Positions 27,101 through 36,040 of a DNA stretch of 64,000 bases are shown one piece after another. Source of the DNA: Ensifer sp. Root278 (lineage in GTDB: Bacteria; Pseudomonadota; Alphaproteobacteria; Rhizobiales; Rhizobiaceae); NCBI RefSeq assembly GCF_001429285.1, contig NZ_LMJJ01000006.1:62001-126000 (forward strand). The letters are read 5' to 3'. The notes under the pieces are model-generated. The model ran no database searches. It was not told the DNA's origin and worked only from the letters and a program-made list of their open reading frames with translations. The stretch's first letter is position 1; each line of letters opens with the position of its first letter. Both the position numbers and the translations under genes were made by a program.

Positions 27101-29579
27101 ATCGATTGCCGCGGAAGGCGGCGAAGTCGAGCTGCCGGTTACCGAAGCCTGGGGCGCCGGCGCCTATGTGACGGCGACGCTCTACCGGCCGGGCGATGCG
27201 CAGGAAAGCCGCATGCCGATGCGCTCGATCGGCATCAAATGGCTCTCGGTCGATCCGGCCGAGCGCAAGCTCGCGGTCACACTCGATGCACCGGAAAAAA
27301 TGGAACCGCGTAAGGCACTCGACACCAGCCTTCAGGTTGCCGGTGCCGGTGCCAACGAGGAAGCCTATGTGACGATCGCCGCGGTCGACGTCGGCATCCT
27401 CAATCTCACGCGTTACGAGGCGCCAGATCCGGAAGCCTGGTACTTCGGCCAGCGGCAGCTAGGCCTCGAGATCCGCGACCTCTACGGCCGCCTGATCGAC
27501 GGCTCGCTTGGCGCCACCGGGCGGTTGCGCACCGGCGGTGACGGCGGACAGGTCGCTCTTCAGGGCAGCCCGCCCACGGAAAAGCTGGTCGCTTTCTTCG
27601 AAGGTCCGGTGCAGCTCGACGGCGACGGCAAGGCGACCGTCAGCTTCGACATCCCGCAGTTCAACGGAACGGCGCGGCTGATGGCCGTTGCCTGGACGAA
27701 ATCCGGCGTCGGCCACGCCACGCGCGACGTGGTGATCCGCGATCCGGTCGTCGTCACCGCCAGCCTGCCGCGGTTCCTGGCGCCGGGAGACCGGTCGGAA
27801 CTGAGGCTCGACATCGCCAACACCGATGCACCGGCCGGCGACTACCAGATCCATGTCACGACCAGCGGTCCCGCCACGGTCGAACAACCGGGCACCGGCA
27901 ACACGGTGACCCTGGAACAGGGCGGCCGTTCCTCCATCACCTTGCCGGTGGTCGGGCAATACCCCGGCAACGGCGTCGTCACGGTGGCACTGACCGGTGC
28001 GAACGGCCTTTCGCTGGAACAGTCGCTCGATCTGCTCGTGCGTCCGGCCACCCTGCCGGTGACCCAGCGACAGGTCGTCGCGATCGCGCCGGGAAGCAGC
28101 CTGACCGTCGACGGGCAGTTGCTCGCCGACAGCATTCTGCAGGGCGCCTCGGTCAACCTCAGCGTCACGCGTTCGGCCGCCTTCGATATGCCGGCGCTGC
28201 TGATGACGCTCGATCGCTACCCCTATGGCTGCGCCGAGCAGACGACGAGCCGCGCACTGCCGCTGCTCTATCTCAGCGAGCTCGCCAAGCAGTCCGGTCT
28301 CACCGACGACGAAGGCGTGACGAAACGGGTGCAGGAGGCGATCTATCGCGTCCTTTCCTATCAATCGTCGTCGGGCAGCTTCGGCCTCTGGGGGCCGGGT
28401 TATGGCGACCTCTGGCTCGATGCTTATGTCACCGACTTCCTGACCCGCGCCCGCGAACAGAAATACGACGTGCCGGAGGCCGCGATGGTCCAGGCGCTCG
28501 AAAACCTGCAGAACGGCGTCAGCTACGACACCAATGCCAAGGATCGCGGCAACGAGATCGCCTATGCGCTCTACGTGCTCGCCCGCAATCGCAAGGCGGC
28601 GATCAACGACCTGCGCTACTACGCCAACACGCTGATCGACGACTTCCCGACGCCGCTCGCCAAGGCGCATATCGCCGCGGCGCTGGCACTCTATGGCGAC
28701 GCCCAGGGGTCGCAGGATACCTTTGCCAAGGCGGCGAACATGTCGACCGGCCTCATCAATGTCAGCCTGTCGCGCTCCGATTACGGCTCGTCGCTGCGTG
28801 ACAACGCGGCGGTGCTGGCGCTCGCCGCCGAAAGCCGTCCGGTGCCGCCGATCGTTCCCGAGCTGTCGAAGATCGTCGCGCGCGAATGGGAGCAGAAGAC
28901 TTACACCAGCACCCAGGAACAGGCCTGGATGCTGCTTGCCGCCCGCGCCATCCAGAACGGCGACGAGGATATGGCACTGGAGGTCAATGGCGCATCGAAG
29001 ACTGGCAGCTATGCCGCCCAGATGACCGGCGACGCGCTTACGACCCATCCGATCGTGATCCGCAACCAGGGCGCCGATCCGGTCTCGGCCGTCGTCACCA
29101 CGGTCGCCGCACCTGCCCAGCCGCTTTCGGCCGGCGGCGACGGTTTCACCATCGAGCGTACCTACTACACGCTCGATGGCGCCGAGGCGAACGTCATGGA
29201 AGCGCGACAGAACCAGCGCTATGTCGTCGTACTGAAAGTGACGGAAGCCAACGACTGGCCGTCGCGCGTGCTCGTCACCGACCTGTTGCCGGCCGGCTTC
29301 CAGATCGACAATCCGAGCCTCGTCGACAGCGCCCAGCTCAGCAACTTCGAGTGGCTCGGCGAAATCACCGCGACGCATACGGAGTTCCGCAACGACCGCT
29401 TCGTCGCGGCGCTGGACCGAAGCACGGGTGCGGGGCGCGAAGTCACGCTCGCCTATGTGGTGCGTGCCGTGACCCCAGGCGTTTACGACCATCCGGCTGC
29501 CTCCGTCGAGGATATGTACCGGCCGCAGCTTTCGGCCCGCACTGCCACCGGGCGCATGGAGGTTCAGGCGGCACAATAG
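24123..29579 (+). CDS. Bacterial alpha-2-macroglobulin with N-terminal PAN/apple domain
   Basis: Giant periplasmic protein of 1818 residues that traps attacking proteases. A Sec signal peptide (ending SPAAA before QETG, about residue 25) leads into a Cys-rich PAN/apple-like domain (about 38-98, with DECQQTCIADQSC and KWCFLKS), then a helical TPR-like stretch, the macroglobulin beta domains, and the thioester motif Cys1370-Ala-Glu-Gln1373 in PYGCAEQTTSR. No lipobox is visible, unlike the E. coli lipoprotein form. GGGAGG five bases upstream fixes the ATG at 24123. pbpC follows eight bases downstream, the conserved pairing for this family. Confidence 0.93.
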   Translation: MSVRALFGLSTLLLSLLTIGSPAAAQETGRQVEITQDGDYFGFDLRTEQNVSLDECQQTCIADQSCRAFTYNPKVKWCFLKSDYNQLNSFPGAIAGKIVQPQAAEADIGAPPRLKFLSDQILQDARNTKANLALADDQQGMGVNTLLDMARGQAGMGNIENALKAFQGALAITPDDAELWLETARTANRITNNSAVSMQAAIAAINGYELTRTTESRAHALAVMAKSLEGAENFRAALDAYKASLELVKAKSVEAAYLDLKQRKGFRVVEHTIDSDAATPRACVQFSEQLLKSGADYASFVTVNGAAPKALEAKGDQICVEGLSHGERYKLTLRTGLPSTVDEVLEAPVTLDIYVADRAQMVRFTGDSFVLPSTARRGIPLVSVNTDSAKLKLYRVGDRSIAQVLQSSQFLTQLDGYSAQRIEDESGELVWQGTIDIERDVNKEVVTSFPVDEALPERKPGVYVLTAAPTTGVSQEWDARATQWFVVSDIGVSTYAGTDGLNVFVRSLASAEPIEGVELQLVAKNNEILGTATSDSDGRVTFTAGLIRGTAGLTPAVITAKNGEDDYVFLDMSRAGFDLSDRGVTGRAAPGAIDILAWTERGIYRAGETVHAAALARDVDGMAIENLPLTFVFLRPDGVEYRRMTSPGGKLGGHTLDLDTQANAMRGTWTMQIFTDPKSPAIGEKQFLVDDFVPDRTEFDLTSDAKEIAVGETASVAVDGRYLYGAPAAGLELEGEVTIKPTRESAAFKGYSFGLADEEASEDTRLPLEELSPLDEEGKSSFDVLIDEVPSTTQLLDATVTVRMREAGGRAVERSLKLPVRAEGPMLGIKPEFEGELAENSVGKFRVIAVDPSGSKIAMPGALWKLISVERNYHWYRDGSAWKYEPVVTTKQVANGSVDLTEDGGEIAVPVGWGRYRLEVETASIDGPTSSVEFDAGWYVAATSTETPDGLEIALDKEKYAVGDTAKLKVSPRFAGELLVTVGTENLITTQTASIAAEGGEVELPVTEAWGAGAYVTATLYRPGDAQESRMPMRSIGIKWLSVDPAERKLAVTLDAPEKMEPRKALDTSLQVAGAGANEEAYVTIAAVDVGILNLTRYEAPDPEAWYFGQRQLGLEIRDLYGRLIDGSLGATGRLRTGGDGGQVALQGSPPTEKLVAFFEGPVQLDGDGKATVSFDIPQFNGTARLMAVAWTKSGVGHATRDVVIRDPVVVTASLPRFLAPGDRSELRLDIANTDAPAGDYQIHVTTSGPATVEQPGTGNTVTLEQGGRSSITLPVVGQYPGNGVVTVALTGANGLSLEQSLDLLVRPATLPVTQRQVVAIAPGSSLTVDGQLLADSILQGASVNLSVTRSAAFDMPALLMTLDRYPYGCAEQTTSRALPLLYLSELAKQSGLTDDEGVTKRVQEAIYRVLSYQSSSGSFGLWGPGYGDLWLDAYVTDFLTRAREQKYDVPEAAMVQALENLQNGVSYDTNAKDRGNEIAYALYVLARNRKAAINDLRYYANTLIDDFPTPLAKAHIAAALALYGDAQGSQDTFAKAANMSTGLINVSLSRSDYGSSLRDNAAVLALAAESRPVPPIVPELSKIVAREWEQKTYTSTQEQAWMLLAARAIQNGDEDMALEVNGASKTGSYAAQMTGDALTTHPIVIRNQGADPVSAVVTTVAAPAQPLSAGGDGFTIERTYYTLDGAEANVMEARQNQRYVVVLKVTEANDWPSRVLVTDLLPAGFQIDNPSLVDSAQLSNFEWLGEITATHTEFRNDRFVAALDRSTGAGREVTLAYVVRAVTPGVYDHPAASVEDMYRPQLSARTATGRMEVQAAQ

Positions 29580-29587
29580 GCACGACC

Positions 29588-31669
29588 ATGTCGATTGGGC
29601 GCAAACTGCTGATCGCCTTGCCCGTCTGCCTGCTGCTGACGGGGCTGACGGGCTTTGCGATCGAGAAGGCCGACGAGGCCTTTCCGCCCCCACTTGCGGA
29701 GGCTGGCGTCGTCTCACGTGAGGTGGACGATGCCAACGGGCAGTTGCTGCGCGCCTTCGCAACACCGGAAGGTCTCTGGCGGTTGAAGACGACGGTCGAC
29801 GATGTCGATCCGCAGTTTCTTGAGATGCTGATCGCCTATGAGGACCAGCGCTTCCAGGAGCATTCGGGCGTCGATTTCCTCGCGCTCGGCCGCGCTGCTC
29901 TTCAATTCGTCAGCAACGGCCGGATCGTCTCAGGCGCCTCGACACTCTCGATGCAAGTTGCACGCCTGATCGAGCCGCGCGCGCAGCGCTCCGTCACCGC
30001 GAAGCTCCTGCAGATCGCCCGCGCTATCCAGATCGAAAGGCGCCTATCGAAGGACCAGATCCTCAACCTCTACCTCACCCACGCGCCCTATGGCGGAAAC
30101 ATCGAGGGTGTGCGCGCCGCAAGTCTCGCCTGGCTCGGCAAGGAGCCGAAGCGGCTGACGGCCGGTGAGGCAGCGCTGCTCGTCGCCCTGCCGCAATTGC
30201 CGGAAAAGCGCCGGCCGGATCGCAATCATGCCGCGGCAGTCGCTGCCCGCGAGCGGGTGCTGACCCGTCTCGCCGTCGCTGACGTCATCGGGGACGGCGA
30301 AGCCGAGCGCGCAATCGCGACATCTGTCCCCTCGCGCCGCCTACAGCTGCCGTCCTATGCCGCCCATCTCGCCGAGCGCGCGTTGCGCAAGGACGCGCAC
30401 GCGGCCCGGCATCAGACGACCTTGCGCCTCGCCGTCCAGCGTAACCTCGAGGCCGTGGCAAAGGAGGGCGCTGCCAAGCTGGGGCCGAAGGTTTCGGTCG
30501 CCATGATGATGGCCGATGCCAAAACCGGCGAGATCGTCGCTTCGGTCGGATCTGCCGACTATTTTGATGCGAGCCGCTCCGGTTGGATCGACATGACCCG
30601 TATCACGCGCTCGCCGGGTTCCACCCTCAAGCCGTTCATCTACGGCCTCGCCTTCGAAGAGGGGCTCGTCAGCCAGGAAACGATCATCGAGGATCGGCCG
30701 GCGGACTTCTTCGGCTATCGTCCGCGCAACTTCGACATGAGCTATCAGGGCGATGTCAGCGTGCGCGAGGCGCTGCAACTCTCCTTGAACGTGCCGGCGA
30801 TCCGCCTTCTCGATGCGGTCGGCCCGGCTGAGCTGATGATGCGCTTCCGCCGCGCCGAGGTTAAACCGGGGCTGCCGGCAGGCGAAGCGCCCGGACTTGC
30901 CATTGGCCTTGGCGGCGTCGGACTTTCGCTGCGCGATATCGTCCAGCTTTATGCAGCACTTGCCAATCGCGGCTTCCCCCTTCGTCTTGGCGACGGCATC
31001 GATGGCAAGGCCGGCCTGATCGAGGCCGAACCCTTACTTTCCCCCGTCGCCGTCTGGAATGTTTCCGATGCGCTCTCGGGCGTGTTGCCGCCGACGGGCA
31101 GCCGCCAGCGCGGCATCGCCTACAAGACCGGCACCAGCTACGGCTACCGCGACGCCTGGTCGGTCGGCTATGACGGCCGCCACGTGCTCGGTGTCTGGGT
31201 CGGCCGTCCCGACAACGGTGCCGTACCGGGCCTCACCGGCTATGGCAGTGCCGCCCCCATTCTCTTCGAAGGCTTCGCCAAGTCAGGCTTCGGCATAACG
31301 CCGCTACCGGATGCTCCTGCCGGCGCGATCCGCATTTCGCAAGCGGAACTGCCGATCAGCCAGCGCCGCTTCTCGCTGACCGCTAGCGGCCTCGTCAACG
31401 CTTCAGCGCGCGAACCGGCGCCGCAGATCGTCTTCCCGCCCGAAGGCGCGCGCGTCGAACTTGGGATGGATCATCAGGCAATTTCGCCGCTGACGCTCAA
31501 GCTGCAAGGCGGACGAGCGCCATTCCGCTGGCTCGCCAATGGCCGGCCTCTCCCTGAGCTGACCCGGCGCCGCGTGACACAATGGCAGCCGGATGGGGTC
31601 GGCTATTCGACACTCACCGTCATCGACGCGGTCGGCCGCGCCGCCAGCGTGCGCGTCTTTATCGAGTAG
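29588..31669 (+). CDS. pbpC: Penicillin-binding protein 1C
   Basis: Bifunctional peptidoglycan glycosyltransferase/transpeptidase of 693 residues, anchored by one N-terminal helix (about 6-24). The glycosyltransferase domain has catalytic Glu85 in AYEDQRFQEHSGVDF. The transpeptidase domain has Ser345-x-x-Lys348 (SPGSTLKP), SLN and Lys513-Thr-Gly (YKTGTSYG). The C-terminal roughly 90 residues match the BiPBP_C domain found only in PBP1C proteins. The start at 29588, eight bases after the macroglobulin stop, makes a two-gene operon that likely repairs and protects the wall after envelope damage. Confidence 0.94.
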   Translation: MSIGRKLLIALPVCLLLTGLTGFAIEKADEAFPPPLAEAGVVSREVDDANGQLLRAFATPEGLWRLKTTVDDVDPQFLEMLIAYEDQRFQEHSGVDFLALGRAALQFVSNGRIVSGASTLSMQVARLIEPRAQRSVTAKLLQIARAIQIERRLSKDQILNLYLTHAPYGGNIEGVRAASLAWLGKEPKRLTAGEAALLVALPQLPEKRRPDRNHAAAVAARERVLTRLAVADVIGDGEAERAIATSVPSRRLQLPSYAAHLAERALRKDAHAARHQTTLRLAVQRNLEAVAKEGAAKLGPKVSVAMMMADAKTGEIVASVGSADYFDASRSGWIDMTRITRSPGSTLKPFIYGLAFEEGLVSQETIIEDRPADFFGYRPRNFDMSYQGDVSVREALQLSLNVPAIRLLDAVGPAELMMRFRRAEVKPGLPAGEAPGLAIGLGGVGLSLRDIVQLYAALANRGFPLRLGDGIDGKAGLIEAEPLLSPVAVWNVSDALSGVLPPTGSRQRGIAYKTGTSYGYRDAWSVGYDGRHVLGVWVGRPDNGAVPGLTGYGSAAPILFEGFAKSGFGITPLPDAPAGAIRISQAELPISQRRFSLTASGLVNASAREPAPQIVFPPEGARVELGMDHQAISPLTLKLQGGRAPFRWLANGRPLPELTRRRVTQWQPDGVGYSTLTVIDAVGRAASVRVFIE

Positions 31670-31860
31670 CGGCGCTCCGTTCACGCACGCCATCCTCGGG
31701 ATTTGCAGCCAGTACTGCCGCGGTGGCCGATGTCGCCGCCGTGTTCCTCGCTTCCTTCACGCTCGGGCGGCTGGCTGGTGGCGCCGGCCACCTGGTGCCC
31801 CGCGCTTGCGGCTCGATCCTCATCGGCCTTGGCCTGATGCTGGCGAGCCAGCCGATCTGA
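31670..31860 (+). pseudogene. Possible C-terminal remnant of a membrane transporter (LysE-like)
   Basis: In the 266-base gap after pbpC an open stretch encodes a hydrophobic tail (DVAAVFLASFTLGRLAGG, then GSILIGLGLMLASQPI) ending at 31860. The closing motif resembles the last helix of LysE/RhtB-type exporters. No start, ribosome site or N-terminal half is present, so it looks like a decayed fragment. The family call rests on a short hydrophobic match and is weak. Confidence 0.3.
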
Positions 31861-31935
31861 CTATCACAAGACGACCGGTGCCCGCGTGGCTACCTTGGTG
31901 TATCGTGAGACACGCTGGAGTGGAGGGGCCGGACC

Positions 31936-32739
31936 ATGCTGAATGCAACCGAGATCGCCAAGGCTGCCGAAAGCCTGCATCAGGCAGAGCAGGATCGAAA
32001 ACAGATCGGGCTTCTGTCGCTCAAACATCCCGACATGACTGTCGACGACGCCTATGCGATCCAGGCGGCCTTGGTCAGGCGCAAGCGCGACGACGGCCAC
32101 CGCATCATCGGCTGGAAAATCGGCCTGACGTCCAACGCCATGCAGCAGGCACTCGGCATCGACACGCCGGATTCCGGCGTACTCTTCGACAACATGCTGT
32201 TCGATGATGGCGCAAGCATTCCGGCCGACCGCTTCATTCAACCACGGGTCGAAGCCGAGATCGCCTTCGTGATGAAGGCCGGGCTGAAGGGTCCGCGCGT
32301 CAATATCGTCCAGGTGCTGAACGCCACGGACTATGTGATGCCGGCGCTGGAAATCCTCGACAGCCGCATCGTCCGCACGGATCCGAAAAGCAAGAAGGCG
32401 CGAACCCTCGTCGATGCGATCTCTGACAATGCCGCCAATGGCGGCCTCATCCTCGGCGGTCGCGCCGTACGTCCGGATAGGGTCGACATGCGCTGGATGG
32501 GCGCTATCGTCTCGCGCAATGCGGTGATCGAGGAGACGGGGCTTGCGGCCGGCGTCCTCAACCATCCGGCCCGCGGCATCGCCTGGCTTGCCAACCGGCT
32601 TGCGCAATGCGGCGATGCAATCGAGCCCGGTCAGATCGTCCTCTCAGGCTCTTTCATCCGCACGCTCGAGGCCAAGAGCGGCGACACGATCGTCGCCGAT
32701 TTCGGTGCCTATGGCTCGGTGAGCTGCCACTTCGCGTAG
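31936..32739 (+). CDS. 2-keto-4-pentenoate hydratase family protein (MhpD/HpaH-like)
   Basis: Cytoplasmic hydratase of 267 residues. It has the family motifs GWKIGLTSNAMQQALGI (about residues 59-75), RVEAEIAFVM with the acidic metal ligands, and VLSGSFIRTLEAKSGD near the C-terminus. Members hydrate 2-oxo-4-enoates in meta-cleavage pathways of aromatic acids (HpaH, MhpD); related members act as decarboxylases. No ring-cleavage dioxygenase or aldolase lies nearby, so the substrate is open. It is a single-gene unit convergent to gckA. Confidence 0.85.
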   Translation: MLNATEIAKAAESLHQAEQDRKQIGLLSLKHPDMTVDDAYAIQAALVRRKRDDGHRIIGWKIGLTSNAMQQALGIDTPDSGVLFDNMLFDDGASIPADRFIQPRVEAEIAFVMKAGLKGPRVNIVQVLNATDYVMPALEILDSRIVRTDPKSKKARTLVDAISDNAANGGLILGGRAVRPDRVDMRWMGAIVSRNAVIEETGLAAGVLNHPARGIAWLANRLAQCGDAIEPGQIVLSGSFIRTLEAKSGDTIVADFGAYGSVSCHFA

Positions 32740-32771
32740 CGCGAACGTGGCTGGCTACGCACACGCCCGTT

Positions 32772-34040
32772 TCACTGCACCAGGATGGCGCGGAAATCAT
32801 TCACATTGGTGCCGGTCGGCCCCGGCTTGAAGAGATCGCCGAGCGCATTAAACGCCGTCCAGCTGTCGTTCTTCTGCAGCAGCGCTGCCGCATCAAGCCG
32901 TTGGGCGACGAGCCGGGCGATGGTCGTATCATCGGCAAAGGCGCCGGCATTGTCCTCAGAGCCGTCAATGCCGTCGGTATCGGCGGCAAGCGCCGAGACA
33001 CCGTTGGCGCCATCGATGCCGAGCGCCAGCGCCAGCAGAAACTCGCTGTTGCGGCCACCCTTGCCCTTCCCGCGGATCGTCACCGTCGTCTCTCCACCCG
33101 AGAGAACGACGACAGGCTTGGTAAACGGCCGGCCGCGACCGGCAACCTCACGGGCGATCGCCGCATGCACGCCGCCAACATCGCGCGCCTCGCCCTCGAT
33201 CGCATCGGAAAGAATGATCGCTTCAATGCCCGCGGCACGCGCCTCGGTAGCCGCAGCCTCGAGCGAGACCGACGCGGACGCGATGAGCCGGACTTCGTTT
33301 CGGGCAAAGCGCAGATCGTCAGGCGACGGCGCGGCGCTATTCGGGCTTTTTATCCAAGCCATGACATTGGCGGGCAAATCCAGGCTGTAGCGCTCGATCA
33401 GCGTCAGCGCATCCTCGCGAGTGCTCGCATCGGCAAGCGTGGGGCCGGAAGCGACCAGCGCCGGATCGTCGCCTGGAATATCGGAGACGATCAGCGAGAC
33501 GACCTTTGCCGGATAGGCGGCGGCGGCAAGCCTGCCGCCCTTGATCATCGAGACGTGCTTGCGCACGGCGTTCATGGCGCTGATCGGCGCACCGGAGGCA
33601 AGCAGTGCCCGGTTGACGGCAATCTCGTCTTCCAGCGCCAGGCCGGGCGGAGGCGAAGGCAGAAGCGCCGAGCCACCGCCGCAGACGAGCGCCACGACGA
33701 GGTCGTCCTCCGTCAGCCCGGTGACTTCGGTGAGCAAACGCTTCGAGGCAAGTAAACCGTTTTCATCGGGGAGTGGATGCGATGCTTCAAGCACCTCGAT
33801 CTTCTCGCAAGGGGCAGCGTAGCCATAGCGGGTGACGACCACGCCAGAAAGCGGGCCATCCCAATGGCGCTCGAAGGCGGCCGCCATCTGCGCCGCGCCC
33901 TTGCCGGCGCCGACGACCACCGTGCGCCCCTTCGGCCGCTCCGGCAGATTGGCCGCAATCACCTTTTCCGGGTCAGCCGCGGCAACGGCCGAGGTGAACA
34001 GCGTTTCCAGGAAGCGGCGTGGGTCGGTGATGGCTGGCAT
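32772..34040 (-). CDS. gckA: Glycerate 2-kinase (GckA/TtuD, MOFRL family)
   Basis: Phosphorylates D-glycerate to 2-phosphoglycerate, the exit of the glyoxylate carboligase pathway into glycolysis. It has 422 residues. Visible family motifs are [12 protein letters not shown] near the N-terminus, [17 protein letters not shown] in the middle and the C-terminal MOFRL region with [20 protein letters not shown]. Older annotations call such proteins hydroxypyruvate reductase (TtuD). The start [12 protein letters not shown] at 34040 follows a GGGGAG site. Two rhizobial repeats separate it from glxR upstream, so it may be transcribed apart from gcl-hyi-glxR. Confidence 0.9.
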   Translation of the reverse strand: MPAITDPRRFLETLFTSAVAAADPEKVIAANLPERPKGRTVVVGAGKGAAQMAAAFERHWDGPLSGVVVTRYGYAAPCEKIEVLEASHPLPDENGLLASKRLLTEVTGLTEDDLVVALVCGGGSALLPSPPPGLALEDEIAVNRALLASGAPISAMNAVRKHVSMIKGGRLAAAAYPAKVVSLIVSDIPGDDPALVASGPTLADASTREDALTLIERYSLDLPANVMAWIKSPNSAAPSPDDLRFARNEVRLIASASVSLEAAATEARAAGIEAIILSDAIEGEARDVGGVHAAIAREVAGRGRPFTKPVVVLSGGETTVTIRGKGKGGRNSEFLLALALGIDGANGVSALAADTDGIDGSEDNAGAFADDTTIARLVAQRLDAAALLQKNDSWTAFNALGDLFKPGPTGTNVNDFRAILVQ

Positions 34041-34052
34041 TTGTCTCCCCTT

Positions 34053-34110
34053 AGAGCACTTACGCAATTTCCGGGCGGAAAACCGCTTCACACTTTTCCT
34101 GGAATTGCTT
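34053..34110. repeat. Rhizobial intergenic palindrome (RIME-like), copy 1
   Basis: Contains CGGAAAACCGCTTCACACTT within an imperfect palindrome bounded by GCAATTT and GGAATTGC. Near-identical copies lie at 34223-34272 and, inverted, at 55487-55534. I infer the RIME-type family from the motif. Confidence 0.65.
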
Positions 34111-34222
34111 GATGATGTCTCGGGCGGCGGTTCCTCCAACCGCCGCCCGGACACATGACCGGCCCGGCACAATAGGACGCCAGACGGATCATGTGCATTT
34201 CATGCCTTGCGCTTTTGAAGCG

Positions 34223-34272
34223 GCGCAATTCCGAACGGAAAACCGCTTCACACTTTTCCGGGAATTGCGCTA
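34223..34272. repeat. Rhizobial intergenic palindrome (RIME-like), copy 2
   Basis: Contains CGGAAAACCGCTTCACACTT bounded by GCGCAATTCC and GGAATTGCGC. It is in the same orientation as copy 1, about 110 bases away, and reaches the glxR stop codon at 34270. Confidence 0.65.
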
Positions 34273-35154
34273 GGCGACCTGGTGGTTCGCCATGCGCTCC
34301 AGCGCGCGCACGAGACCCGAGTGATCGAGACCGCTGTCGCCGTTGGCGGCGCAGTTGTTGAAGAGCTCCTGCGTTGCTGCCGTGTTTGGCAGCGAGATGC
34401 CGAGCGACTTTGCGCCCTGGAGAGCCAGGTTCAGGTCCTTCTGGTGCAGCGAGATGCGGAAGCCCGGGTCGAAGGTGCGCTTGATCATGCGCTCGCCGTG
34501 TACCTCGAGAATACGCGAGGAAGCAAAGCCGCCCATCAGCGCCTCGCGAACACGTGCCGGGTCGGCGCCGGCCTTGGACGCGAAGACAAGCGCTTCCGAA
34601 ACCGCTTCGATCGTCAGCGCGACGATGATCTGGTTGGCAACCTTGGTGACCTGGCCGTCGCCGCAGTCACCAACGAGGGTGATGTTCTTGCCCATCAGCT
34701 GCAGGAGCGGCAGGGCGCGGTCGAAGCTTTCCTGGGCGCCGCCGGCCATGATCGAGAGCGAGGCGTTCTTGGCGCCGACTTCGCCGCCGGAGACCGGAGC
34801 GTCGATATATTCGGCGCCGGTTTCGCGAACCTTCTTGGCGAATTCCTTCGTCTCGATCGGCGAGATCGAGCTCATGTCGATGACGAGCTTGCCCTTGGAA
34901 AGGCCGTAAGCAACGCCGTTTTCGCCGAAGAGGACGTCCTTGACCTCAGGCGTGTCCGGCAGCATCAGGATGATCGTGTCGACGGTCTCGGCGAGCGCCT
35001 TCGGCGTTTCGACGAATTTCAAACCGTTGTCGAGCAGTTCCTGGCGCGGCGGAATGACGAACTTCGAGGTGACGATGGTGTGGCCGGCATCCTGCAAGTG
35101 GCGCGCCATCGGCGTGCCCATGATACCCAGTCCAATGAAACCGATTGTTGCCAT
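34270..35154 (-). CDS. glxR: 2-hydroxy-3-oxopropionate (tartronate semialdehyde) reductase
   Basis: Reduces tartronate semialdehyde, the product of Gcl, to D-glycerate with NAD(P)H. It has 294 residues of the beta-hydroxyacid dehydrogenase family: the nucleotide site GFIGLGIMGTPMARHL at the N-terminus, the substrate motif DAPVSGGEVGAKNASL (about 117-132) and catalytic Lys in GDGQVTKVANQI (about 170). It lies five bases after hyi in a gcl-hyi-glxR order, which separates it from other members of the family such as 3-hydroxyisobutyrate dehydrogenase. Confidence 0.93.
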   Translation of the reverse strand: MATIGFIGLGIMGTPMARHLQDAGHTIVTSKFVIPPRQELLDNGLKFVETPKALAETVDTIILMLPDTPEVKDVLFGENGVAYGLSKGKLVIDMSSISPIETKEFAKKVRETGAEYIDAPVSGGEVGAKNASLSIMAGGAQESFDRALPLLQLMGKNITLVGDCGDGQVTKVANQIIVALTIEAVSEALVFASKAGADPARVREALMGGFASSRILEVHGERMIKRTFDPGFRISLHQKDLNLALQGAKSLGISLPNTAATQELFNNCAANGDSGLDHSGLVRALERMANHQVA

Positions 35155-35159
35155 GGTGC

Positions 35160-35975
<816 letters not shown>

Positions 35976-36011
35976 GCGATGTCTCCTCCTTGTGTTTGTC
36001 TTTGGAGCGGG

Positions 36012-36035
36012 ATGCGGGCGGAAAACCGCCCGCAT
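36012..36035. repeat. Perfect hairpin between gcl and hyi
   Basis: ATGCGGGCGG (36012-36021), AAAA loop, CCGCCCGCAT (36026-36035). It sits inside the operon just after the gcl stop and could attenuate or stabilise the mRNA. Confidence 0.55.
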
Positions 36036-36040
36036 TTTGC

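Noticed and set aside
27459-29765. A 768-codon open frame antisense to the alpha-2-macroglobulin gene
   Set aside because: Shadow of the coding strand caused by codon bias; no ribosome site, no domain, and the sense protein is unmistakable.
32772-34040. Hydroxypyruvate reductase as the function of the MOFRL protein
   Set aside because: Old annotation for this family; the motifs and the gcl-glxR context fit glycerate 2-kinase.
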